Of a stretch of DNA of 64,000 nucleotides, positions 1 to 8,300 are shown piece by piece. The notes under the pieces were generated by a model. It was given only the letters and a program-made list of their open reading frames with translations. It was not told where the DNA came from and did not search any database. This DNA comes from Chitinophagales bacterium (GTDB taxonomy: Bacteria > Bacteroidota > Bacteroidia > Chitinophagales > UBA2359). The number at the start of each line of letters is the position of its first letter. Position 1 is the first letter of the stretch. Where the stretch lies: the NCBI GenBank assembly GCA_020628375.1, contig JAHDFD010000021.1, forward strand, positions 1-64,000, read 5' to 3'. Position numbers and translations under genes: made by a program.

Positions 1-1397
1 CGACAGGTGCAGATACGACAGGCACCGATACGACAGGTACCGATACGACAGGCACAGATACAACAGGTACCGATACGACAGGCACCGATACGACAGGCAC
101 CGATACGACAGGTACAGATACAACAGGTACCGATATGACAGGTACGGATACGACAGGCACCGATACGACAGGTACAGATACGACAGGTACGGATACGACA
201 GGTACAGATACGACAGGTACGGATATGACAGGCACCGACACGACTGGCACAGATACAACAGGTACCGACGAGACAGGTACAGATGAAACCGGCACTGATG
301 ATGGTGGTTCAGATACTCTTGGTTCTATTTCAGATAATGTATGGTATGATGAAGATGGAGATGGAACAAGAAATGGAAGTGAAGGAGGTATTTCAGGTGT
401 AGAAATTATTCTGGTTTATCCTGACGGTTCAATCGAAGTAACCTATACTGATATTAATGGTGATTATTTATTCGATGACCTTCCTGCTGGAGATTATCAG
501 ATTGTAGTTGGTAATGTACCAGGTTTCTTTAACACCACACCTAATATTATTAACTATACACTTTCTGATGGGGAAGATTATGTTGATGGTGATTTCGGCT
601 TTGATCTGATGGAAGAACCTTTCGATTGTGCTGCCTTCGTTGTTGATCATTCTATTGAATGTTTAGATGGTGATGTTACTTTCGAGATTTCGTTTGCTTT
701 AGATGGCTTCGATCCTGCGGATGGATACACTGTAAATGGTGTTGTTCAGAATTCAACAACTTATCAGGAAGGTCCGTTTAATGCAGTTGATGGTTATTAC
801 TATGAAATAGCACCTGTTGCCGACCCGACATGTGTAACTGTAATTTCTGCTGAAGAAGTGAGCTGTACGGTAACAGCCATTGAGTTAATTGCTTTTGAAG
901 GTGAAACACTGGAAGATGCTAACTTATTACATTGGATAACTGTTACTGAAATTGATAATGATTTCTTCACAATTCAGCGTTCTGAAGATGGAATCAACTT
1001 TGAAAATATTGGTGTAGTGAATGGAGTAGGAAACTCATCTATAGTTAATAGCTATAGTTTTAAAGATACTGATCTAAGAAGTGATAATTATTTCTATCGT
1101 CTTTTGGATACAGATATAAATGGAGAAACAAATATTGCTTCTGAAATTATAGAACTTAGAAGAAATAACAATTTCGATATTTCTGTATATCCAATACCTG
1201 CTAATGATGTGCTGAACATTAATATTGATACAGATGCAATGATTAGTATTACAATTATTGATGTTAGTGGCAAGTTGGTCAAAACAGAACAGAATGTGAA
1301 TAATGTAATTGATATTAGTGATTTGACTTCAGGGAATTACTTCCTGATCGTTTCTGATTCAGAATCGATTAAAACAGTTAAATTCATTAAACACTAA
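1..1397 (+). CDS. Secreted repeat protein with SdrD-B domain and T9SS C-terminal sorting domain (5' truncated)
   Basis: The frame is open from base 3, so the gene starts upstream of the window and the first ATG at 135 is only an internal Met codon. The visible part begins with about twenty 5-residue Thr-Gly-Thr-Asp-Thr repeats (to about base 300). Next comes an SdrD B-like domain of about 95 residues with a DxDxD calcium-type loop (DEDGDGTRNG) and a GDYLFDDLPAGDY core. A linker leads to a C-terminal module (VTAIELIAFEG...DTDINGETN) and a T9SS type A sorting domain (YPIPANDVLNI...GNYFLIV...KFIKH). The last ~180 residues parallel the C-terminus of the giant protein at 9612-28145. By family knowledge it should cross the outer membrane by T9SS and be surface-anchored or released; its function is unknown, adhesion or matrix being the likely role. 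Confidence 0.85.
   Translation, partial: TGADTTGTDTTGTDTTGTDTTGTDTTGTDTTGTDTTGTDTTGTDMTGTDTTGTDTTGTDTTGTDTTGTDTTGTDMTGTDTTGTDTTGTDETGTDETGTDDGGSDTLGSISDNVWYDEDGDGTRNGSEGGISGVEIILVYPDGSIEVTYTDINGDYLFDDLPAGDYQIVVGNVPGFFNTTPNIINYTLSDGEDYVDGDFGFDLMEEPFDCAAFVVDHSIECLDGDVTFEISFALDGFDPADGYTVNGVVQNSTTYQEGPFNAVDGYYYEIAPVADPTCVTVISAEEVSCTVTAIELIAFEGETLEDANLLHWITVTEIDNDFFTIQRSEDGINFENIGVVNGVGNSSIVNSYSFKDTDLRSDNYFYRLLDTDINGETNIASEIIELRRNNNFDISVYPIPANDVLNINIDTDAMISITIIDVSGKLVKTEQNVNNVIDISDLTSGNYFLIVSDSESIKTVKFIKH
3..300 (+). repeat. 15-bp tandem repeat encoding Thr-Gly-Thr-Asp-Thr
   Basis: About twenty units of the type ACAGG[TC]ACNGATACG in tandem, in phase with the reading frame. Units differ mainly at synonymous third positions (ggt/ggc, acc/aca/acg), so the peptide is conserved better than the DNA; one unit has Ala for Thr and one Met, and the last units change to DETGTDE. 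The array runs off the left edge, so its full length is unknown. Confidence 0.95.
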
Positions 1398-1423
1398 TTC
1401 CTTTTTTTATGAATACATTAAAA

Positions 1424-1455
1424 CCCCGAAGTCGAAAGTACTTCGGGGTTTTTTT
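1424..1455 (+). terminator. Rho-independent terminator
   Basis: Perfect 9-bp stem CCCCGAAGT / ACTTCGGGG with a 7-nt loop, followed by seven T. It lies 27 bases after the stop codon of the repeat protein. A run of A before the stem could pair with the T run and let it act in both directions. Confidence 0.9.
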
Positions 1456-1520
1456 ATTGAATTTTATATAAGCCTTCATACTTTAATTCATCGATAGGTA
1501 AACTTTATAATCCTTAGACC

Positions 1521-1528
1521 TATCTTTG
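1521..1528 (+). promoter_or_regulatory. Bacteroidota promoter -7 box TATCTTTG
   Basis: Exact match to TAnnTTTG 12 bases before the ATG at 1541, implying a very short leader. No clear -33 TTG was seen at the right spacing. A TTG that could open the frame at 1526 lies inside this box and would not be in the transcript, which supports the ATG at 1541 as the start. Confidence 0.6.
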
Positions 1529-1540
1529 CGTTTCAATTTT

Positions 1541-2689
1541 ATGAAAAGTTTACAGATAATATTATTGTTTTTCCTTTTCATTGGAATGCAAAGTGTTAAT
1601 GCACAATATAAAACAGTGCTCTTTGATGAAACTGAATTGCAGTTCAATCAGGGAGAGCCATTGCCGGCTGACCAGTATTTCATTATAAATGGTTACGCTA
1701 ATCCTAATGTAGAATTAGTACGTTTTTATATACAAAAAACAGGCTTTAACAGAAATGCAACCGATCCGATTTTATTTGAGAATTCTTGGAAACGTTCAAA
1801 AAATAATAAAGCGTTGATTTTTGAACTACCAGTTAATTACGCGCTCAAAGGAAATGTGAAATATGATTTTTTCTTTGAACACTATACTATGTTGGATTCT
1901 TTGAAGTGTACAAATCTTAAAGACACTATAAGCTTACAACTGACAGAATACATTAATAAATTTTTACCGGAAAATAAGAATAAACTTAAACTCAAAAAGC
2001 CTTATAAAGAATTTTTGGAGGGACTCAGGAATATCGTTAAGAATGGTACTGGTGAGTTGCACAATAAAGTAGAATTCAATTTTGCAGGCTTTAGTACAGA
2101 ATTGAACGATAAACTTAAAAAAATAGGAAGGTCTGGTAACAGCAAAGATCCTGTTAAAAAAAGAGAGCAGATCATAGAGTTAATTAATAGAGATGTTGAA
2201 CGTTTTGTAAATGACGATTTAATGGTTTTGTATGATGAATACAAATTAGTCCGATATCCAATTGAAAAAACATCGAATATATTATCAGTTAATCTGGGAT
2301 TCGGTGGTACAAAAACACAAGAGTTCAATCGTTTTGCAGATAGCTCCAGCCCTTTTATCGGACTTTCGATCCCTTTTTCAAGCAGACAATATAGTAATGC
2401 TTTCGTAAAGAATTCTGCCGTTTCTTTTGGTATAGCATTACAAAATTATACAAATGCAGAAGGCAATACAGTTACAGGTCCTATTATTAAGAGACCGATC
2501 TATTTTGCTCTGGGATATAAAATTTTCAGAGTGATCAGAATCAATGCTGGAATGCATTTGCTTTCAGTTGAAGAAGATGGCATTGCTGAACCTGTAGAAA
2601 ACCCTCAAATAGCTCCTTTCTTTGGTTTAAGTGCTGAATTAGATGTCTGGGTAGGGGTTGGAAAACGCAAAAAGATCAGAAAAAGATAG
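1541..2689 (+). CDS. Secreted or outer-membrane protein of unknown function
   Basis: 382 residues from the ATG at 1541, chosen because the frame's longer start (TTG 1526) falls in the promoter box. The N-terminus is a clear Sec signal peptide (MKSLQIILLFFLFIGMQSVNA-QY). The middle (about residues 120-240) is charged and helical with many Lys/Glu. The last ~130 residues are rich in Gly, aromatic and alternating hydrophobic residues (LSVNLGFGGTK, IYFALGYKIF, PFFGLSAELDVWVG), a pattern seen in outer-membrane beta-strand proteins, and it ends in a basic tail (GKRKKIRKR). There is no T9SS tail. I do not recognise the family; periplasmic or outer-membrane location is inference. A HAD phosphatase follows 24 bases downstream on the same strand. 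Confidence 0.7.
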   Translation: MKSLQIILLFFLFIGMQSVNAQYKTVLFDETELQFNQGEPLPADQYFIINGYANPNVELVRFYIQKTGFNRNATDPILFENSWKRSKNNKALIFELPVNYALKGNVKYDFFFEHYTMLDSLKCTNLKDTISLQLTEYINKFLPENKNKLKLKKPYKEFLEGLRNIVKNGTGELHNKVEFNFAGFSTELNDKLKKIGRSGNSKDPVKKREQIIELINRDVERFVNDDLMVLYDEYKLVRYPIEKTSNILSVNLGFGGTKTQEFNRFADSSSPFIGLSIPFSSRQYSNAFVKNSAVSFGIALQNYTNAEGNTVTGPIIKRPIYFALGYKIFRVIRINAGMHLLSVEEDGIAEPVENPQIAPFFGLSAELDVWVGVGKRKKIRKR

Positions 2690-2713
2690 TGCTTAATTTT
2701 TAAAGAAATTCCC

Positions 2714-3562
2714 TTGTTATACATTTCCGACTTAGATGGTACTTTGCTGAATAAGAATTGTGAACTTTCGGTTTACTCCAGAACTCAACTTACACAATTA
2801 TTAAAAACTGAAACACAATTTTCTATTGCCACTGCGCGCGGTATTTATTCTATTAAAGAAATTCTTAAAGACCTTCCGCTACAACTTCCTGTTATTTGTA
2901 ATAATGGCTCCTACATACGTAATTTCAAAACAAGAGAAGCATTATACCAATCGGCTTTTCAGCCTGATATCGTTGCTAAAATTCTCAAGCTTACAGAAGA
3001 GCAAAATATGGAAGCCTTCGTTACTTCTTTCAAACCCAATAAACAAGGAGGTGGTGAAGATTGCCTGACCCATAACCTTATTCTGAATGAAGGTATGCAA
3101 TGGTTCCTGAATGATAGAATTCGAGCGAATGATCCTAGAATGAAGAGCTATGTTCATTATGCGAATAATCTCGACCATCAGATTACTTGTCTTACCATTA
3201 TAGATCAATTGAGTGCTGTTACAAAGCTGAAAGAGCTCATCGATCAACAATTTTCAGCACATATTCAAAGTAATATAATGGTGAATCCTTACCAAAGAGG
3301 ATTTTACTGGTTAACTGTTCAGGATATTAATACAACCAAGGGGAATGCTGTAAAGTGGTTGGCTGATTATCTGAATATTTCCCTTGCTGAAGTTACTGTT
3401 TTCGGCGACGAAGTAAACGATGTTTCAATGTTTGAAGTAGCCGGTCGTAAAATCGCTATGGACGACGCTAAAGAAGTACTCAAGCAAAAAGCCGATCTGA
3501 TTATAGGTAATCATGAGGAAGATGCGGTTGTCAAGTTTATAAAGGAAGAACAAACGGTTTAA
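2714..3562 (+). CDS. Cof-type HAD-superfamily phosphatase
   Basis: 282 residues, typical for subclass IIB HAD hydrolases that dephosphorylate small phosphometabolites in the cytoplasm. Motif I is at the N-terminus (DLDGTLLNK, nucleophile Asp6 and Asp8), motif II near VICNNGS, the motif III Lys in TTKGNAVKWL, and motif IV is GDEVNDVSMFE with the Mg-binding acidic residues. The start is a TTG at 2714 placed just before the first strand; there is no in-frame ATG between the preceding stop (2689) and motif I. It follows the upstream gene by 24 bases and may be co-transcribed. The exact substrate cannot be read from sequence. Confidence 0.88.
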   Translation: MLYISDLDGTLLNKNCELSVYSRTQLTQLLKTETQFSIATARGIYSIKEILKDLPLQLPVICNNGSYIRNFKTREALYQSAFQPDIVAKILKLTEEQNMEAFVTSFKPNKQGGGEDCLTHNLILNEGMQWFLNDRIRANDPRMKSYVHYANNLDHQITCLTIIDQLSAVTKLKELIDQQFSAHIQSNIMVNPYQRGFYWLTVQDINTTKGNAVKWLADYLNISLAEVTVFGDEVNDVSMFEVAGRKIAMDDAKEVLKQKADLIIGNHEEDAVVKFIKEEQTV

Positions 3563-3677
3563 CGATTTAACTTTTCTCCATATTTGTACATATTCTCTTC
3601 ATCGCCAATAGCACGATAGGCTTGAAAAAATACAATTTATAGTTTAATTTGTTGTGTAAATATTTAATTGAAAAAGG

Positions 3678-3839
3678 TTGTTTTTCGATCGGACTACCGA
3701 AGCAGGCGAAAAAGCAGTTGGGCTTGCATTCAAGCATAGCCTAGCTACGGCGAGTATTTTCAACGAAGAAAATGAAGCTTTTATCCAAAATATTCACGAC
3801 ATAATAGAACATAAATTGTATTATTTACAGAACAAGTAA
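3678..3839 (+). pseudogene. Possible 3' fragment of a lost gene
   Basis: An open frame from TTG 3678 (in-frame stop at 3669-3671) to TAA 3837-3839 encodes a 53-residue peptide of credible protein composition (EAGEKAVGLAFKHSL...DIIEHKLYYLQNK) with no start ATG and no clear ribosome binding site. It reads like the tail of a larger helical protein whose front is missing. I do not recognise the family. The final bases run straight into the CTD-tail copy at 3831. Confidence 0.35.
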
Positions 3840-3919
3840 ACTTTTCCAAGAAGGATATAATGAGTTCAGATTAGATTTTATAGGTACAGTGTTTAAAAAA
3901 TAAAATAGTAGTGAATTAA
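3831..3919 (+). repeat. Decayed copy of the 3' end of the gene at 28221
   Basis: Bases 3831-3880 match about 29219-29270 (AACAAGTAAACTTTT, CAAGAAGGATATAATGAG, TTAGATTTTA) and bases 3890-3919 match about 29316-29348 (CAGTGTTTA, AAAATAAAATAGTAGTGAA). About 45 bases present in the parent gene are missing between the two blocks. The second block has TAGTAGTG, as in the repeat copy at 31144, not TAATAGTG as in the gene. Confidence 0.8.
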
Positions 3920-3946
3920 ATAACTGTGCTAATTAGAATTATGATT

Positions 3947-3975
3947 AGGCTCTGATGCTCTGAGACCAATAAGTA
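3947..3975. repeat. Degenerate REP-like palindrome
   Basis: Contains CTCTGAGACCAATA followed by AGTAGC, resembling the right half of the REP family of the island at 29411-31132 (TGAGACCAACAG, then GGTAG). The left arm is largely lost. It lies just beyond the CTD-tail copy, repeating the order seen at 29301-29437. Confidence 0.45.
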
Positions 3976-3985
3976 GCATTAAATG

Positions 3986-4591
3986 TTAATGCACTGAGCT
4001 TTTATTAATGAAAAAACTAATTAAAGTGAAAGCATCATCAGTAAGCAATTTTAGATAATACTTTCCGGGAATTTGTTTTTTATAGTCGAATGTGATTGTA
4101 ATAAGATTATCAGAGATATTAGTTTCATTGGCAACGATTTTGAGAAACTGGTTATCTTCTATTATATACTTTAGCTTTGAAACATCACTAGTAGTGGAAA
4201 TCTGAAAAGTGAATTCCTGCGTATTCCAGTCAAAACCATTTTGTGGATTAGAAATAAGTATAGTATTGCCACGCATACGACTATTGATCAAAGTTTCGTA
4301 TTGAGGATTGGGTTTGAAAGAATTTGCGATGATACTTTTAGAAGCTTCAAACATATCGCTATCAGAAGGAGCCTGCCCTCCTTCATGCTCTTTAAATGCC
4401 TTTTCCCAATCGTCCATTTTACTTTTAAGATCATTTTGACCATACACATTAAGGGCATCTAAAAAATCGTTCATTAACGAAGTATCTTCCTTCAATTCTC
4501 CCTCCGAATCAGATTGATTATTCAATTCCATATTATGATGTTCTGAGAAGCCAAAATATGCTTCTAATTTTTTAATGATTTCTTCTTTCAT
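3986..4591 (-). CDS. Unknown protein encoded with the ECF sigma factor; candidate regulator or protease substrate
   Basis: 201 residues. Its start codon overlaps the sigma-factor stop by four bases (4588-4591), so the two are translationally coupled. The N-terminal half is acidic and helical (KKLEAYFGFSEHH, DDWEKAFKEHEGG); residues ~105-195 are beta-rich and Ig-like (NTQEFTFQI, ITFDYKKQIPGKYYLKLL). There is no signal peptide and no convincing membrane helix, so this is not a standard membrane anti-sigma factor with a zinc-binding HxxxCxxC domain. Position next to a sigma gene and a divergent CHAT protease suggests a soluble sigma partner, perhaps an anti-sigma factor cleaved by the protease; that is inference only. 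I do not recognise the family. Confidence 0.75.
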   Translation of the reverse strand: MKEEIIKKLEAYFGFSEHHNMELNNQSDSEGELKEDTSLMNDFLDALNVYGQNDLKSKMDDWEKAFKEHEGGQAPSDSDMFEASKSIIANSFKPNPQYETLINSRMRGNTILISNPQNGFDWNTQEFTFQISTTSDVSKLKYIIEDNQFLKIVANETNISDNLITITFDYKKQIPGKYYLKLLTDDAFTLISFFINKSSVH

Positions 4592-5178
4592 AACTTACTC
4601 AAAAAAGATAATAACTTAGACATACACCGATACTTTTGTGCTTTAACTACATTGGCATTATTATAAGCCAATTTTTCGGAAATTTCTTGCATACTTAACC
4701 TTTCAAAATAATAGAGCATGATTATTTCTTTACACGGTGATTTTAAATTATTAAGTGTTTTCAGGATTTTTTGAGTCCGTTCATTAGTGTTAGTTAAATT
4801 TATTTTCTCAAAAAAATCTTTCAGGCTTTCTCGATCAATTGCTATATTCATTAAATCATCTTCGATATGATATTCATTGATAGATTTACTTTTTTTTAAA
4901 TGATTTAAAGTCACATTCCTACCAATTGAATACAAATAAGTTTTTAAAGTACAATCAGTTCCTGTAAACTTTCTATTCTTAATATTTTCATAAACCGCAA
5001 GAATACTATCCTGATAAATGTCTTTTACATCTTCTGACTGAATGGTATCAAATTTTTGTAATATCCACTGCTCAAAACTTTTTCTATAAAGCAGATATAA
5101 TTGCCTGAGGCTACCATTTACATCAAGCCTGATTTTTTCAACCCATTCAATAGTAGAAATATTATTCTTTTCTATCAT
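4588..5178 (-). CDS. RNA polymerase sigma factor, ECF (sigma-70) family
   Basis: 196 residues, usual ECF length. Region 2 covers about residues 20-90 (DVKDIYQDSILAVYENI in the 2.1/2.2 core-binding part; TLKTYLYSIGRNVTLNHL toward region 2.4) and region 4 about residues 135-190 (LKSPCKEIIMLYYFERLSMQEISEKLAYNNANVVKAQKYR cut here as separate motifs: SPCKEIIMLYYFE and MQEISEKLAYNNANVV), the helix-turn-helix that reads the -35 box. It should redirect RNA polymerase to a small regulon. It forms an overlapping pair with the unknown gene downstream and is divergent from the TPR-CHAT gene, with 177 bases between. A GTTTAC / CTACTGA pair lies immediately before its ATG. Confidence 0.92.
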   Translation of the reverse strand: MIEKNNISTIEWVEKIRLDVNGSLRQLYLLYRKSFEQWILQKFDTIQSEDVKDIYQDSILAVYENIKNRKFTGTDCTLKTYLYSIGRNVTLNHLKKSKSINEYHIEDDLMNIAIDRESLKDFFEKINLTNTNERTQKILKTLNNLKSPCKEIIMLYYFERLSMQEISEKLAYNNANVVKAQKYRCMSKLLSFLSKL

Positions 5179-5207
5179 TCAGTAGCTAATTTGTTAAAAA
5201 GGTAAAC
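5179..5207 (-). promoter_or_regulatory. Two-box motif GTTTAC-N16-CTACTGA before the sigma gene
   Basis: On the minus strand GTTTAC (5207-5202), 16 bases, then CTACTGA (5185-5179), abutting the sigma-factor ATG at 5178. It matches the motifs at 5314-5341 and 8840-8868. As a promoter it would start transcription inside the annotated ORF, so it may be an operator, or a chance match. Confidence 0.3.
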
Positions 5208-5313
5208 ATAATACCACATATTTTATAAAATTTAACACCTTAACTTACTAATCATAAAGCAAGTTTTCAGTATTGAATAATACAAAGCGTAACTAACTAA
5301 TTCTGAAATTTGG

Positions 5314-5341
5314 GTTTACTTTTCTATAAATAAATTACTAA
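5314..5341 (+). promoter_or_regulatory. Two-box motif GTTTAC-N15-TTACTAA before the TPR-CHAT gene
   Basis: GTTTAC at 5314-5319 and TTACTAA at 5335-5341, ending 14 bases before the ATG at 5356. Spacing and position suit an ECF -35/-10 pair. No TAnnTTTG box is obvious here, in contrast to the housekeeping genes of this window. Confidence 0.4.
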
Positions 5342-5355
5342 GTTAGTAGCAATTA

Positions 5356-8300
5356 ATGCTTATGAAAAGTTTGAAAGAAATTTTATTACATAGTAGCAAT
5401 TTAGCGGAACAAGGTAAATTTAATGGAATTACCGCACTTTCAGAGGAATTTACACTAAAAATGAAGTTTTGTGAAACAGATGTTTTAAATAGTAATCTTA
5501 AAACTCTAATAGACTTACTTGAGAAATGCTGTAAGATTCAATATCATACACAGACTACGAATGTAGAAGCACTGAATAACTTTATCCAAGAAGTATGTAA
5601 AATATTATATGCAAAAAAAATAGCATTTGAACAAATTGCCAATATTTTGTTTGATCGACAAGCAAAATTTGCAGAACGTTCAGGCAAATTTGATGAAGGT
5701 ATTAATGCTTTAAGGTCTAATATAGAACACTATAAGCATGAAATTGAATCGAATTATATCTTTAAAATAACTGCTTACGAAAATCTTATAAGGTTATATG
5801 TACAAAAGAAAGATAGAAAGTTACATTTTAGAATAGTTGAAGAACTCGCCAGTGAATTTCAAAATACCCAAAACGAACAAGCTTTTTATTTATCGAAATG
5901 GGGTGACTATTATCTGTATGAAGATCGTGATAAAGCAATAGAGAACTTTTTAAATGCAAGAAAATTGCTTCAGATTAACTCTAAAACAGATGAGATTATT
6001 CTGATGCAGATTTTTGAACGAACCGCCATTGCCTATTACATGCTAGAAGACTATTTCATTGCTGAATGCTATTTTATAAAACAGTTTTTATTGGCTAAAA
6101 GATTGACAGGTGTTCAGTCAATAACCTTAATGAATTTGGGGAATTGTTGCTTTTTAAATTTTAAAAAAGGTGTGTACTTTTATAAAAAAGCAGAAGCCAA
6201 GGAAATTGCTAATGTCGGTGAAAATTCACAGATGCTCGTACATATTTATAAGAACTTAGCAGGCTTTTATCTGAATACAGAATCTTATAAAGAAATAATA
6301 GAACTGACGAATAAAATGTTCAATTTAATAGAAAAAGAAGATGTACATGAAATTGAAAGTACAATAAAACTTCTGAGAGGTTCGGCGCTCATTCATTATG
6401 GTGAATACAAAGATGTGACCGAACTTTTAGGAGAGCCTATTAAGGAAGATCATTATTATGAACTATTAATGTTTCATTACAATACTACTCTGGCACTAGC
6501 ACATGCACACTTATTTCAATTTGACAAAGCAGTAAGAATAATAAATCAATGTTTTGAGGCTTTATATACGAACTTTAGTTATAAACATATTTATTATAGC
6601 AACCCCGATTTATTTAAAATAGAAAATAAAAAGGGTTTGTACGACACGCTAAATGCAAAAGTCGAGCTTCTTTTTTTATGGTATAAAAATGAAAAACAGA
6701 ATGTTTCAGTTTTATATGCTTGTATCTTAACTATTCAACAATATTTAAAAACAACCGAATGGGTTATTGATAAATTGGAAAATAAGGAGAGTAAAATTTT
6801 AGAATGTCAGGATTTAAGAAAAACTTATGCAAAGCAAATATTGATCGTTTGTCAATTTTTACAAGACTTGAAAAACATAGATAAAGACACATTTGAGCTA
6901 GCAAGAAAGGAAGTGCTTAGTTACAATCAATATTGTTTAAACACTAATGAATTTAATTTGGTGAACAATATTCAGGATGTAAAGAATATTTTAATGGAAC
7001 TCATCGAAAAAGATAAGGCTGCCGTTTTATTGAAAAGCATAACAGAAAGTGACTTCCATAAAAACCTACCACCGAATATAGCTGGTAAAGAGCAGTATTT
7101 TAAGCAAAAGATCAATAAGCTGCTTAAAGAAATTCAAGTTAATGAAGCTACTTTCTTTGTACAAGAAAGCAAAAAGAATATAGAAGTAGATGAATATTTT
7201 GATCTTATTTGTGAGTTGAGAAGCGAATACTTAGACGTTTGGGAAAACTATCAAAATTTCAAAAAAGAAAAAGCCGATTATTATATCAAGAATAAATTTG
7301 TAAATAATGAAAAGTATAGCTTTGATTACGGCAATTTACAAAAAAAACTTACAAAAGATCAGGCTGTATTGAATTATTTTATTTTCGAAAATCAACTTGT
7401 TGTTCAGTGTATTACAGACTCTTTTTGTGAATTTACAAACGTTTTACTCGATGAAGATTTTCAACAGAGTGTAATGAGTTTTAATCAAGCGATCGGTCAG
7501 TTCAATAATTCAGATCTAATCAATTTTGGAAATAAGATAAGTAAATTGCTCATCTTTCCGATGCTTAAAATGTTGGAAGACCAAGCCATTAAACATTTGT
7601 TCATTATCCCTCACGAATATCTGAATAACCTATCTTTTGAATGTCTCTTTTTTAAAGAAGCTGATGAGGATGAGCTTTTTCTTTTCGGCGGAACCTTGCC
7701 TTTTCTGATAGAAGCCTTCAGTGTATCCTATCATTTCTCTGCGAGTGTGTTAGAGCATTTTCTGTCAACTAATAAGAAAACGAATGAACTTGAAAATTAT
7801 ATTGGTTTTGCACCTGTTTATGCAAAGGACAAACAGCAACCAACTATCAATTTATCAAATAATGAAGTAGATGAAGACATAGCACTACGTTCTGTTCGTA
7901 TTGGCGAAAAAACATATCAGGCATTGACTTATTCAGAAGAAGAAATTAAAAACGTACAACTACTATTTGAATCTCATAATAAAAAGACCGACGTATATTT
8001 TAGAGAAGCTGCTACAATAGCGTCATTTACAAAAATGGCAGAGCTATACGATATTGTTCATATCGCTGCTCATGGTTATGAAACTGCTGAAGGTATCGAT
8101 TTGTCAGGGATTATTTTTTCTCCGGAGATCGAAAATTCCGATCATTCAATTTTTTATCTGCAAGATGCTTATAATCTTGATCTAAATGCAAAACTGGTCA
8201 TTTTAAGTTGCTGTAAAAGTGGAATCGGAAAATATGAAGAAGGTGAGGGAGTAATGGCTGTTAACCGCGGTTTCATTCAGGCAGGTGCTGCCAATGTTCT

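Larger units (their letters stand above)
3563..3985. other. Intergenic debris region
   Basis: 423 bases without an intact gene. It holds a 53-codon orphan reading frame (3678-3839), a decayed copy of the 3' end of the gene at 28221-29348 (3831-3919), and a degenerate REP-like palindrome (about 3947-3975). A CATATTTGTAC element near 3581-3591 resembles a degenerate -7 box with nothing intact after it. Confidence 0.7.

Noticed and set aside
1-300. CRISPR-like appearance of the short regular repeats at the left edge
   Set aside because: Units are 15 bp with no spacers, in phase with a coding frame and varying at third positions; no cas genes are near. The TPR-CHAT locus also has no array.
1526-1540. 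Upstream TTG start for the gene at 1541
   Set aside because: The TTG lies inside the TATCTTTG promoter box and the ATG at 1541 opens a normal signal peptide.
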